This document shows, piece by piece, positions 1 through 6,981 of a DNA stretch of 9,025 bases. The DNA is from Sphingopyxis sp. (lineage in GTDB: Bacteria; Pseudomonadota; Alphaproteobacteria; Sphingomonadales; Sphingomonadaceae), in NCBI GenBank assembly GCA_013911715.1, contig JACEST010000078.1, forward strand, positions 1 to 9,025, given 5' to 3'. Each line of letters starts with the position of its first letter. The first letter of the stretch is position 1. The notes beneath the pieces were generated by a model. The model ran no database searches. It saw nothing but the letters and a program-made list of their open reading frames with translations, and was not told the origin of the DNA. The position numbers were made by a program, and so were the translations under genes.

Positions 1-27
1 AAGCTATTGTCCCGCTACAAGAGGGGG

Positions 28-2895
28 ATGAGCTCAATTTTCCACCGGCGCGTGCTGCGCTGGATCGCCCCTGTCCTTGCGCTTGGCCTGATTGCGCCCG
101 CGCCGCTGCCAGCGCGCGAATCGGCGAGCGTGGCGGTTCCAGCCGACGATTGGCTCTATGCCGGCAGCGATATTCCGCGCGATGCGGCGTGGACCTTTGG
201 CACATTGCCCAACGGGCTGCGCTTTGCGGTGCGCGACAATGGCGTGCCGCCGGGCCAGGTGGCGATCCGCGTGCGGATCGACGTCGGCTCGCTGTATGAA
301 AATGACGATGAACGTGGCTATGCCCATTTGCTCGAGCATCTGGCGTTTCGCGGCTCGGTGCATGTCCCCGACGGCGAGGCGCGGCGCATCTGGCAGCGCT
401 TTGGCGTGACCTTTGGCAGCGACAGCAATGCCCAGACCACGCCGACGCAAACCGTGTATCAGCTCGACCTGCCCAGCGCGACGCCCGCCACGCTCGACGA
501 AGGGATGAAGCTGCTCGCGGGCATGATCCGCGAACCGCGCATCGTCGATGCCTCGGTCGATGCCGAACGCGCCGTGGTGCTCGCCGAAATGCGGGAGTCT
601 GATGGGCCGCAGCAGCGCATCGGCGACCAGATGAATCTTCATTTCTTTGCCGGACAGCGTCTCGCCGGGCGCTCGCCAATCGGCACGCCCGAAACATTGC
701 AGGCCGCGCGCGCGCGCGGCGTCGCCGATTTCCACCGCCGCTATTATCGCCCCGAAAATGCCGTGGTGGCGATTGTGGGCGACGGTGATCCGGCAGGCTT
801 TGCCGCGCTGATCAAGCGTCATTTCGGCGATTGGCGCAGCAAGGGTCAGCCCGGCTTGCGGCCCCCGTTTGGCGATCCCGACCCCGCACAGCCCGCGGTG
901 ACCGTGATTGCCGAACCCGCACAGGCGCGTTCGCTGACCCTTGCTGCCGTCCGCCCGTGGCGCCACCAGATCGACACCATCGCCTATACGCGCCAGCTGT
1001 ATCTCGATTTTCTGGCGACCGCGCTGATCAACCGCCGGTTCGAGCGTAGCGCGCGCTCGGGCGGTACCTATCTGGTTGCCAGCGCACAACAGGAAGTGAT
1101 CAGCCGTTCCGCCGACATTACCACGGTGCAGGTCGTGCCTGCGGGCGACAATTGGCAGGGCGCGCTGCGCGACGTTCGCGCCGTGATCGCCGCCGCTGTC
1201 AGCACCGCGCCCAGCCAGACCGACATCGACCGCGAGGCCAATGAAATCGGCAGCTTTCTGCAAAAAGAACTGGACAATGAACGCAACGAGCCCGGCGCGC
1301 GATTGGCCGACGATCTGGTGCGTGCGGTTGATATTGGCGAAACCGTGACCAGCCCGGCGGCGCAGGTCAGCATGTTTGCCGCCATCCGCGCGTCGGCTAC
1401 GCCCGAGGTGTTGTTGGACACGACGCGCAAGCTGTTTACCGGGCCGGTCGAGCGTTTGGCGATGGTCACCCCGGTGGCAGACTCCGGCGATGCCGCCGCG
1501 CTGGCAGCGGCGCTGACCGAACCGGTGACGGCGCTGGCGGCGGCCGCCGATGCCAAACCAGTGACGATGGCCGACCTGCCCGCGCTGGCGGCATCGGGCA
1601 GCGTCAGCGAAACGGGCCTGCTCCCGGGGCTTAACGCGCGCCGCTTTGTTCTCAGCAATGGCGTGGTGGCGGTGGTGTCGGACAACCGCGTCGAACCCGA
1701 CAAGGTGCGCGTCAATGTCCGCTTTGGTCATGGCGCGCGCGCCATGGCCCCCGATGCGCCCAATCTGCTATGGTCGGGCGATTTTGCGCTTGCCGCCAGC
1801 GGCGTCGGCACACTGGGTCAGAATGAGATCGATGAGCTGACCAACGGACGGCAAATCCAGCTGAACTTTGCGGTCGAGGACAATGGCTTTGAATGGTCCG
1901 CCGAAACGCGGCCCGCCGACCTTGCCGACCAGTTGCGGCTGATTGCGGCCAAACTGGCGCAACCCGGTTGGGATCCGGCCCCGGTCGAGCGGCTGAAACT
2001 GGGGCTGCTGACCGGCTATGACCAGCCCGAAACCACGCCGGGCGGCCTGATCGAGCGGGATCTGGTCGGCTGGCTGCGCGCCAACGACCGGCGCTGGAAA
2101 TCGCCGTCGCGCGAGGAAATTGCCGCGCTGACGCCCGCCGCCTTCCGGGCTTTTTGGGAACCCCTGCTGCGCGCGGGGCCGATCGAGGTGCAATTGTTTG
2201 GCGACCTGCGCAGCGTTGATGTCGGCCAATTACTGGCCGAAACGCTTGGCACGTTGCAACCGGAGACGACCGCGCCGCCGCCAAGCGGCCGCATGCTCAC
2301 TTTCCCCGTATCCTCGCCGGTGCCGCAGGTGATCAAGCACAAGGGCAATGCCGGGCAGGCAGCAGCGCTGCTGGCGTGGCGGACCGGCGGCGGGATCGCA
2401 GATATCCGCACCGCGCGCCAGCTCGACGTGCTGGCCGCGATTTTCAACGATCGCTTGTTCGAACGGCTGCGCGCGCAGGATGGCGCAAGCTATGGACCAA
2501 TCGTCGCCAGCGACTGGCCGACCGGCTTTGACGATGGCGGCTATTTGCTGGTCGGCAGCCTGCTGGCGCCAAAGGACCTCGACCGATTTTACCAAATCGC
2601 TGGTGATATTGTCCGCGAACTGGCGAGCGAGCCGGTGAGTGCTGACGAATTGACGCGCGCCTCCGGCCCGATCCGCGAACAGATCGCCCGCGCGCTAACC
2701 GGCAATCTGTACTGGATGCACTTGCTCGAAGGCGCGTCGCGTGATCCCCGTGTGGTGCGCGCGGCGCTGTCGATTGAAAGCGATGCGGCGAGCTTTTCGC
2801 CCGGCGACATTCAGTCGCTGGCGCAGCGCTATTTTATCGCGGAGCGGCAATGGGCACTGAGCATTGTGCCGCCGAGCGAACCAATGGCACGCTGA
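28..2895 (+). CDS. Exported M16 family zinc metallopeptidase (pitrilysin/PqqL-like, two-half)
   Basis: 955 aa from the ATG at 28. The frame is open to the window edge and has a TTG at 7, so the start is not certain. Residues 1 to about 30 look like a Sec signal peptide: basic (FHRR), then a hydrophobic stretch ending in PLPA; so a periplasmic or envelope protease is expected. The N-terminal half holds the inverted zinc motif HLLEH at 100-104 in the usual context GYAHLLEHLAFRGS, and the downstream ERAVVLAE segment with Glu180 and Glu187, one of which should be the third zinc ligand. A second M16-type unit starts near residue 540 (RRFVLSNGVVAVV) but has no HxxEH, as expected for the structural half. 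The late R...Y element (Arg815, Tyr822 in LRAQDGASYG) matches the family's substrate-binding pair. The length fits single-chain M16 enzymes of about 930-970 aa. The substrate cannot be told. A -10-like TACAAG ends 6 nt before the ATG, and GAGG lies only 3 nt before it. Confidence 0.93.
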   Translation: MSSIFHRRVLRWIAPVLALGLIAPAPLPARESASVAVPADDWLYAGSDIPRDAAWTFGTLPNGLRFAVRDNGVPPGQVAIRVRIDVGSLYENDDERGYAHLLEHLAFRGSVHVPDGEARRIWQRFGVTFGSDSNAQTTPTQTVYQLDLPSATPATLDEGMKLLAGMIREPRIVDASVDAERAVVLAEMRESDGPQQRIGDQMNLHFFAGQRLAGRSPIGTPETLQAARARGVADFHRRYYRPENAVVAIVGDGDPAGFAALIKRHFGDWRSKGQPGLRPPFGDPDPAQPAVTVIAEPAQARSLTLAAVRPWRHQIDTIAYTRQLYLDFLATALINRRFERSARSGGTYLVASAQQEVISRSADITTVQVVPAGDNWQGALRDVRAVIAAAVSTAPSQTDIDREANEIGSFLQKELDNERNEPGARLADDLVRAVDIGETVTSPAAQVSMFAAIRASATPEVLLDTTRKLFTGPVERLAMVTPVADSGDAAALAAALTEPVTALAAAADAKPVTMADLPALAASGSVSETGLLPGLNARRFVLSNGVVAVVSDNRVEPDKVRVNVRFGHGARAMAPDAPNLLWSGDFALAASGVGTLGQNEIDELTNGRQIQLNFAVEDNGFEWSAETRPADLADQLRLIAAKLAQPGWDPAPVERLKLGLLTGYDQPETTPGGLIERDLVGWLRANDRRWKSPSREEIAALTPAAFRAFWEPLLRAGPIEVQLFGDLRSVDVGQLLAETLGTLQPETTAPPPSGRMLTFPVSSPVPQVIKHKGNAGQAAALLAWRTGGGIADIRTARQLDVLAAIFNDRLFERLRAQDGASYGPIVASDWPTGFDDGGYLLVGSLLAPKDLDRFYQIAGDIVRELASEPVSADELTRASGPIREQIARALTGNLYWMHLLEGASRDPRVVRAALSIESDAASFSPGDIQSLAQRYFIAERQWALSIVPPSEPMAR

Positions 2896-4668
2896 TCAAT
2901 CACCCTGCGATTTGCGAAGCGTGCTGAGGCGCGGTGGCGCGTCCATTTCACCCTTGGTCATGATCTCGCGGCGCATACGGTCGCGCACTTCGTGGATCGA
3001 GGCGATCACGGGTCCCATGGCAACGCCTAGGTCGATCAGCAGCGCCTCGGCCAGTTGCAGCGAACTTTCAAGCGTTTCGGGGACGGCATCAGTCGCCCCG
3101 GCGCGGTATAGTTCGGCGGCGTGATCAGTGTCGCGCGCGCGCGTGATGATCGGCAGGTCGGGATGGCGCTGGCGCAATTTGCGCGTGAGTGCCAGCTGTT
3201 GCACCGGATCGTCCATCGTCATGACCACCGCATGCGCGGCGCTCAAATCGAGCCGGTCGATCACCCCGGCGCGGCTGACATCGGCAAAGCGGATGTTAAA
3301 TCCATGGCGACGCGCGGCGGTGACGGTGTCAATGTCAGCATCGACCGCCAGATAGGGCCGATCATGTTCGCGCAGCAGTTCGGCCACCGTTTGTCCGACG
3401 CGGCCAAAACCGACGACCAGCGTGCGCCCGCCGATATCATCGCCGCTATCGATAGATGCACCGGCCAGCTCGATACGCCGCGCGACATCATGACCGACGC
3501 GCGCCAGCAGCGGCGTGATCGTCAGGCCGATGGCGGTGACAATCTGCCAGAATTCTCCGGTCGCAATGTCGACCAACCCCGCCGCCGTCGCGGCGGTCAG
3601 CACGATCAGCGTGGTTTCGGACGGGCTGGCCATCAGCACGCCGACCTCGGCCGCCGTGCCGCGCCGGGCGCCGGCCAATCGCAGCAAACCGCCGGTGACC
3701 GCCGCCTTGACTAGGACCACGCCAACCACCGCGAGGATCAGTTGCGGCCAGCTTCCGGCAATTTTCTCAAGGTTCAGGCTCATCCCGACGCTGATCAGGA
3801 ACACGCCGAGTGCCAGGCCCTTGAACGGGTCGATGATGGCTTCAACCTCTTCATTATATTCGGTTTCGGCGATCATCAGTCCGGCGAGCAGGGCGCCGAA
3901 AATCGGCGACAGCCCCACCGCGGCCGTGGCCATCGCCGCGACGATCACCACCAACAGACTGGCGGCAAGAAAAATCTCGCTGCTTTTGGCGCGTGCAGCT
4001 TGCGCAAACAGCAATGGCAATACCCAGCGGCCCGCCACCGCCAGCACCGCGACCACAATTGCGCCCTGCCACAGCGTCGTCATCAGCAGCGCTAAACCAC
4101 CGTCGCCGGCCATCGCCGGCGCCAGCGCGCCGAGCAGAAAGATAATGGGGACAATCGCCATATCTTCGAACAGCAACATGGCAAAGGCGGCGCGGCCGAC
4201 CGCGCTTTTGGTGCCCGTAATGCGCAGCACCAGCGCGGTCGACGACAGCGCCAGCGCGAGCCCCAGCCCAAGCGCCGGACCAAAGGCATAGCCCCCGACG
4301 CCATAAAGCAGCACCGCCAGGATCACCCCGCCGCCGACCAATTGCCCCGCGCCCACACCGAACACCAGCCGCCGCATATTCCAGATGCGCCGGAACGACA
4401 GTTCGAGCCCGATCGAGAAGAGCAGCAGGATGATGCCCAGTTCGGCAAAGGGCGCAATCGCCTCGCGGTCGCTGATGGTCACATACGACAGCCACGGATT
4501 GCTGTCCGTCAGCGCGCCAAGCGCGCCGGGGCCGACGAGCACGCCGACCATGATGAAGCCGATGACCGGACTGATACGGATGCGCGCAAAGGCCGGAATG
4601 ATGATCCCCGCCGCGCCCAGCACCACCAGCGCATTGGCAACGCCGCTGCTGTTGTAATCAATCGCCAT
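2896..4668 (-). CDS. KefB/KefC-like cation:proton antiporter (CPA2) with TrkA-N domain
   Basis: 590 aa. Residues 10-395 form a polytopic Na+/H+-exchanger-type membrane domain. Segments resembling KefC include LLLFSIGLELSFRRIW (81-96), LSSTALVLRI (141-150), FAMLLFEDMAIVP (162-174) and IDPFKGLALGVFLISVGMSL (279-298). Residues 415-555 form a cytoplasmic Rossmann TrkA-N (RCK) domain with GFGRVG at 420-425, an acidic AVDAD at 441-445 after the second strand, and RARDTDH at 510-516, which corresponds to the KefC RARDVDH region. Family knowledge suggests K+ (or Na+) efflux against H+, gated by a nucleotide or thiol adduct. Whether this protein is glutathione-gated cannot be seen; no KefF/KefG-type ancillary gene lies beside it. 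FEDMA replaces the KefC FQDIA sequence. There is no Shine-Dalgarno before the ATG and the transcript may be leaderless. The stop codon directly abuts that of the convergent M16 gene. Confidence 0.93.
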   Translation of the reverse strand: MAIDYNSSGVANALVVLGAAGIIIPAFARIRISPVIGFIMVGVLVGPGALGALTDSNPWLSYVTISDREAIAPFAELGIILLLFSIGLELSFRRIWNMRRLVFGVGAGQLVGGGVILAVLLYGVGGYAFGPALGLGLALALSSTALVLRITGTKSAVGRAAFAMLLFEDMAIVPIIFLLGALAPAMAGDGGLALLMTTLWQGAIVVAVLAVAGRWVLPLLFAQAARAKSSEIFLAASLLVVIVAAMATAAVGLSPIFGALLAGLMIAETEYNEEVEAIIDPFKGLALGVFLISVGMSLNLEKIAGSWPQLILAVVGVVLVKAAVTGGLLRLAGARRGTAAEVGVLMASPSETTLIVLTAATAAGLVDIATGEFWQIVTAIGLTITPLLARVGHDVARRIELAGASIDSGDDIGGRTLVVGFGRVGQTVAELLREHDRPYLAVDADIDTVTAARRHGFNIRFADVSRAGVIDRLDLSAAHAVVMTMDDPVQQLALTRKLRQRHPDLPIITRARDTDHAAELYRAGATDAVPETLESSLQLAEALLIDLGVAMGPVIASIHEVRDRMRREIMTKGEMDAPPRLSTLRKSQGD

Positions 4669-4684
4669 AGCTAGGGCTATGGCG
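4663..4684. repeat. Perfect 9-bp inverted repeat over the antiporter start codon
   Basis: CGCCATAGC (4663-4671) and GCTATGGCG (4676-4684) are perfect inverted copies around TAGG. The antiporter ATG (4668-4666 on the minus strand) lies in one arm and the proposed -10 box in the other. It could be an operator. A hairpin in mRNA would form only if transcription started upstream of this site. Function is inferred; the symmetry is seen directly. Confidence 0.5.
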
Positions 4685-4704
4685 CATGGCGGCGGCGATG
4701 TCAG
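4676..4704 (-). promoter_or_regulatory. Putative promoter of the antiporter gene, leaderless geometry
   Basis: On the minus strand CTGACA (4704-4699) is followed by a 17-nt spacer and CATAGC (4681-4676), then 7 nt, then the ATG at 4668-4666. This would place transcription initiation on or next to the start codon. No AGGAG-like sequence precedes the ATG. The -35 box matches TTGACA at 5 of 6 positions; the -10 box is weak (3 of 6). Confidence 0.45.
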
Positions 4705-4741
4705 CGAGAAGTTGGCTTTATTCCGCCCACTTCCAATCCAT

Positions 4742-4823
4742 CGTCATGCTGAACTTGTTTCAGCATCCATGGCGCAGGGTTTCGCTATGGCACCATGGAC
4801 CGTGAAACAAGTTCAGGGTGACG
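4742..4823. repeat. Palindromic intergenic repeat (sphingomonad-type, REP/MITE-like)
   Basis: Arms at 4742-4772 and 4793-4823 are 31 nt each and pair with 5 mismatches around a 20-nt centre. Both arms contain CTGAACTTGTTTCA or its complement and end in CCATGG at the inner side. Translation across the element gives the HAELVSAS and KQVQGDE peptides that I recognise from many spurious small ORFs in sphingomonad genomes, which points to a dispersed repeat. No transposase and no clear target-site duplication are seen. It lies 3' of icd and 5' of the antiporter, so as RNA it would form a long hairpin at the end of the icd transcript. Without a T-tract it is not a classical terminator. Confidence 0.75.
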
Positions 4824-4828
4824 AATTA

Positions 4829-4853
4829 CGCCGAGTTCGGTTCAATTTCGGCG
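4829..4853 (-). terminator. Weak hairpin downstream of icd, possible transcript end
   Basis: CGCCGA (4829-4834) and TCGGCG (4848-4853) form a 6-bp stem with a 13-nt loop, starting 18 nt past the icd stop codon. No run of T follows on the minus strand, so an intrinsic terminator is doubtful. It may only be an RNA-stabilising hairpin next to the larger palindrome. Confidence 0.2.
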
Positions 4854-4871
4854 AACGATAAGTGCTGCCGC

Positions 4872-6092
4872 TTACTTCCAATTTTCCATCGCGGTTTCCA
4901 GATTCTCGCGGATCGCCTCGAAGAACATCTCGGTCGTCATCCAGCTCTGCTCGGGTCCGATGAGGAGCGCAAGGTCCTTGGTCATCTTGCCTTCCTCGAC
5001 CGTCTGGATGCACACGCGCTCGAGCGTTTCGGCGAAGCGGGTGACGTCGGGCGTGTCGTCAAATTTGCCGCGATAGCTAAGGCCCTGCGTCCAGGCAAAG
5101 ATCGACGCGATCGGGTTGGTGCTCGTCGCCTTGCCCTGCTGATGCATGCGATAATGGCGCGTGACGGTGCCGTGTGCGGCTTCGGCCTCGACCGTGCGGC
5201 CATCGGGGCTGAGCAGCACCGAGGTCATCAACCCGAGCGAGCCAAAGCCCTGCGCGACCGTGTCGGACTGCACATCGCCGTCATAGTTTTTGCAGGCCCA
5301 GACGAATTTGCCGCTCCATTTCAGCGCGGATGCGACCATGTCGTCGATCAGGCGATGTTCGTAAATGGTGTTGGCGGCCGCGAACTTGTCCTTGAACTCG
5401 TCGTCGAACACTTGCTGGAAAATATCCTTGAAGCGCCCGTCATAGGCCTTGAGGATGGTGTTCTTGGTCGACAGATACAGCGGCCAGCCGCGCCCGAGCG
5501 CATAATTCATGCTGGCGCGGGCGAAATCAGCGATTGAATCGTCGAGGTTATACATGCCCATGGCCACGCCCGACGAGGGGAATTGGAACACTTCCTCGTC
5601 GATGACCGTGCCATCATCGCCCTCGAACACCAGCCGCAGCTTGCCGGGGCCGGGGACGCGGAAATCGGTCGCCTTATATTGGTCGCCGAACGCATGGCGG
5701 CCGACAACGATGGGGTCGGTCCAGCCGGGGACGAGGCGGGGGACATTTTTGATGACGATGGGTTCGCGGAACACTACGCCCCCCAAAATGTTGCGGATCG
5801 TCCCGTTGGGCGATTTCCACATCGATTTGAGGTTAAACTCCTCGACGCGCTGTTCGTCGGGGGTGATGGTCGCGCATTTGACGCCGACCCCATATTTCTG
5901 GATCGCACGCGCCGATTCGACCGTAATTTTGTCGTTGGTTTCGTCGCGCTTTTCGATGCTCAGGTCGTAATAACGCAGGTCGATGTCGAGATAGGGCAGG
6001 ATCAGCTTTTCGCGGATCCATTGCCAGATGATGCGCGTCATTTCGTCGCCATCCAGCTCGACAACCGGGTTAAGGACCTTGATCTTGCCCAT
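4872..6092 (-). CDS. icd: NADP-dependent isocitrate dehydrogenase (eukaryote-like dimeric type)
   Basis: 406 aa from the ATG at 6092, preceded by an AGGAAAAGG ribosome binding stretch. The frame stays open upstream to 6248, but the extra 52 residues are Arg-rich, unlike the family, and would cover the promoter; they are rejected. The enzyme oxidatively decarboxylates isocitrate to 2-oxoglutarate with NADP+ in the TCA cycle. Substrate-binding residues known in human IDH1 are all in place: KSPNGTIRNILGG (93-105, with Ser94, Asn96 and Arg100), Arg109, Arg132, Lys210 in STKNTILK, Asp251 in LIDDM, and Asp273 and Asp277 in NYDGDVQSD. The NADP-binding loop AHGTVTRHYR (306-315) and STNPIASIFAW (324-334) are intact. 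The length matches the 400-415 aa homodimeric class; the resemblance to mitochondrial and cytosolic eukaryotic enzymes is expected for alphaproteobacteria. It is divergently transcribed from psd. Confidence 0.97.
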   Translation of the reverse strand: MGKIKVLNPVVELDGDEMTRIIWQWIREKLILPYLDIDLRYYDLSIEKRDETNDKITVESARAIQKYGVGVKCATITPDEQRVEEFNLKSMWKSPNGTIRNILGGVVFREPIVIKNVPRLVPGWTDPIVVGRHAFGDQYKATDFRVPGPGKLRLVFEGDDGTVIDEEVFQFPSSGVAMGMYNLDDSIADFARASMNYALGRGWPLYLSTKNTILKAYDGRFKDIFQQVFDDEFKDKFAAANTIYEHRLIDDMVASALKWSGKFVWACKNYDGDVQSDTVAQGFGSLGLMTSVLLSPDGRTVEAEAAHGTVTRHYRMHQQGKATSTNPIASIFAWTQGLSYRGKFDDTPDVTRFAETLERVCIQTVEEGKMTKDLALLIGPEQSWMTTEMFFEAIRENLETAMENWK

Positions 6093-6126
6093 GATGCGCC
6101 TTTTCCTGCGGGGAGTGATGGTGCGG

Positions 6127-6155
6127 GCCTTAGGCAAAGCGGCATGGCGGGTCAA
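6127..6155 (-). promoter_or_regulatory. Putative icd promoter
   Basis: On the minus strand TTGACC (6155-6150) is followed by a 17-nt spacer and TAAGGC (6132-6127). Initiation about 7 nt downstream would leave a leader of roughly 28 nt that contains the AGGAAAAGG ribosome binding sequence before the ATG at 6092. The -35 box matches TTGACA at 5 of 6 positions; the -10 box is weak by E. coli standards, which is common in alphaproteobacteria. Confidence 0.5.
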
Positions 6156-6210
6156 TGTGCGCTGCACCGCGACCGCCGGGCGAAGCCGTGCCACTTTTCT
6201 GCCAGCGACA

Positions 6211-6239
6211 TTGCCACGGCGCGGGCGCGGGCCTAGATA
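6211..6239 (+). promoter_or_regulatory. Putative psd promoter, leaderless geometry
   Basis: TTGCCA (6211-6216), a 17-nt spacer, then TAGATA (6234-6239). Exactly 7 nt separate the -10 box from the psd ATG at 6247, so the predicted first transcribed base is at or beside the A of ATG. The intervening GACGGCC contains no Shine-Dalgarno sequence. The -35 box matches TTGACA at 5 of 6 positions. Confidence 0.5.
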
Positions 6240-6246
6240 GACGGCC

Positions 6247-6981
6247 ATGTCGCAAATCGCTCACAGCAACCGTCCCGGCGGCGGGATCAAATGGCAATGG
6301 CCATCGGTCCACCCTGAAGGGCGCAAATTCGTCCTGATCGCCGCTTTCATCTGCGCCTTCTTTGCCCTTCTGGCCTGGGAAACCATCGCCTGGCCAATGG
6401 CGGGGGTAACATTGTGGGTCGCGGCATTCTTTCGCGATCCAGTGCGTATCACGCCGACCGGGGCCGATCTGATCGTTGCGCCCGCCGACGGGTTGATTAC
6501 CCAGATTGCCGATGTGCTGCCGCCGCCCGAAATTGCCGGCCCCGGCGGGCTGGGTGATGCAGCCATGACGCGCGTGTCGATTTTCATGAGCGTATTTGAT
6601 GTTCACATCAACCGCACGCCGATCCCCGGCACGGTCCGCCAACTCGTCTATATTCCGGGCAAATTCGTCAACGCCGACCTTGACAAGGCGAGCGAGGATA
6701 ATGAACGCCAGCATTTCGTGGTCGAACGCGCCGACGGGGTGCGCATCGGCTTTACGCAGATTGCCGGACTGGTCGCGCGGCGCATCATGCCGTTTGTCAA
6801 AGTCGGTGATATGGTCGGCACAGGCCAGCGCGTCGGCCTGATCCGCTTTGGCAGCCGCGTCGATGTCTTTCTGCCCGCAGGCACGGTGCCGAGCGTGCTG
6901 CTGGGCCAGCGCACACTGGCGGGTGAGACGATCATTGCGCGGCTGGGTGACACGGCGGAGCGCGACGGCGTTGGCCAGTAA
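6247..6981 (+). CDS. psd: Phosphatidylserine decarboxylase proenzyme
   Basis: 244 aa, the short form of the enzyme. It converts phosphatidylserine to phosphatidylethanolamine on the cytoplasmic face of the inner membrane. The proenzyme cleaves itself between Gly202 and Ser203 in RFGSRVD, giving a beta chain (1-202) and an alpha chain (203-244) whose N-terminal Ser becomes the pyruvoyl group. Asp81 in APADG and His120 in VFDVHINRTP are the expected partners of the Asp-His-Ser processing triad. A hydrophobic segment at about 28-60 should anchor it in the membrane, and FFRDP follows it as in relatives. The ATG at 6247 has no Shine-Dalgarno and sits 7 nt after a -10-like box. The 3' end overlaps the proposed pssA start by 11 nt, indicating an operon with the enzyme that makes its substrate. 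Confidence 0.96.
   Translation: MSQIAHSNRPGGGIKWQWPSVHPEGRKFVLIAAFICAFFALLAWETIAWPMAGVTLWVAAFFRDPVRITPTGADLIVAPADGLITQIADVLPPPEIAGPGGLGDAAMTRVSIFMSVFDVHINRTPIPGTVRQLVYIPGKFVNADLDKASEDNERQHFVVERADGVRIGFTQIAGLVARRIMPFVKVGDMVGTGQRVGLIRFGSRVDVFLPAGTVPSVLLGQRTLAGETIIARLGDTAERDGVGQ

Noticed and set aside
34..1731. 565-codon ORF antisense to the M16 gene
   Set aside because: Its His/Arg/Gln-rich composition is typical of an antisense shadow in high-GC DNA, and the opposite strand carries a clear M16 protein with catalytic motifs.
4104..4121. Perfect 7-bp inverted repeat CGCCGGC-CATC-GCCGGCG in the antiporter gene
   Set aside because: Lies inside coding sequence and is explained by GC-rich codons for the Ala/Gly stretch; such short GC dyads are expected by chance here.
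4679..4861. 60-codon plus-strand ORF between the antiporter and icd
   Set aside because: It is created by the palindromic repeat (HAELVSAS...KQVQGDE), lacks a ribosome binding site and resembles no real protein; a known type of spurious ORF.
6093..6248. N-terminal extension of icd to an ATG at 6248
   Set aside because: It would overlap the psd start and cover the icd promoter; the extra residues are Arg-rich and absent from the family, and a ribosome binding site precedes the ATG at 6092.
6848..6970. N-terminal extension of pssA to an ATG at 6848
   Set aside because: It is read out of frame within the end of psd, with Cys/Trp/Arg-rich sequence unlike CDP-alcohol phosphatidyltransferases.
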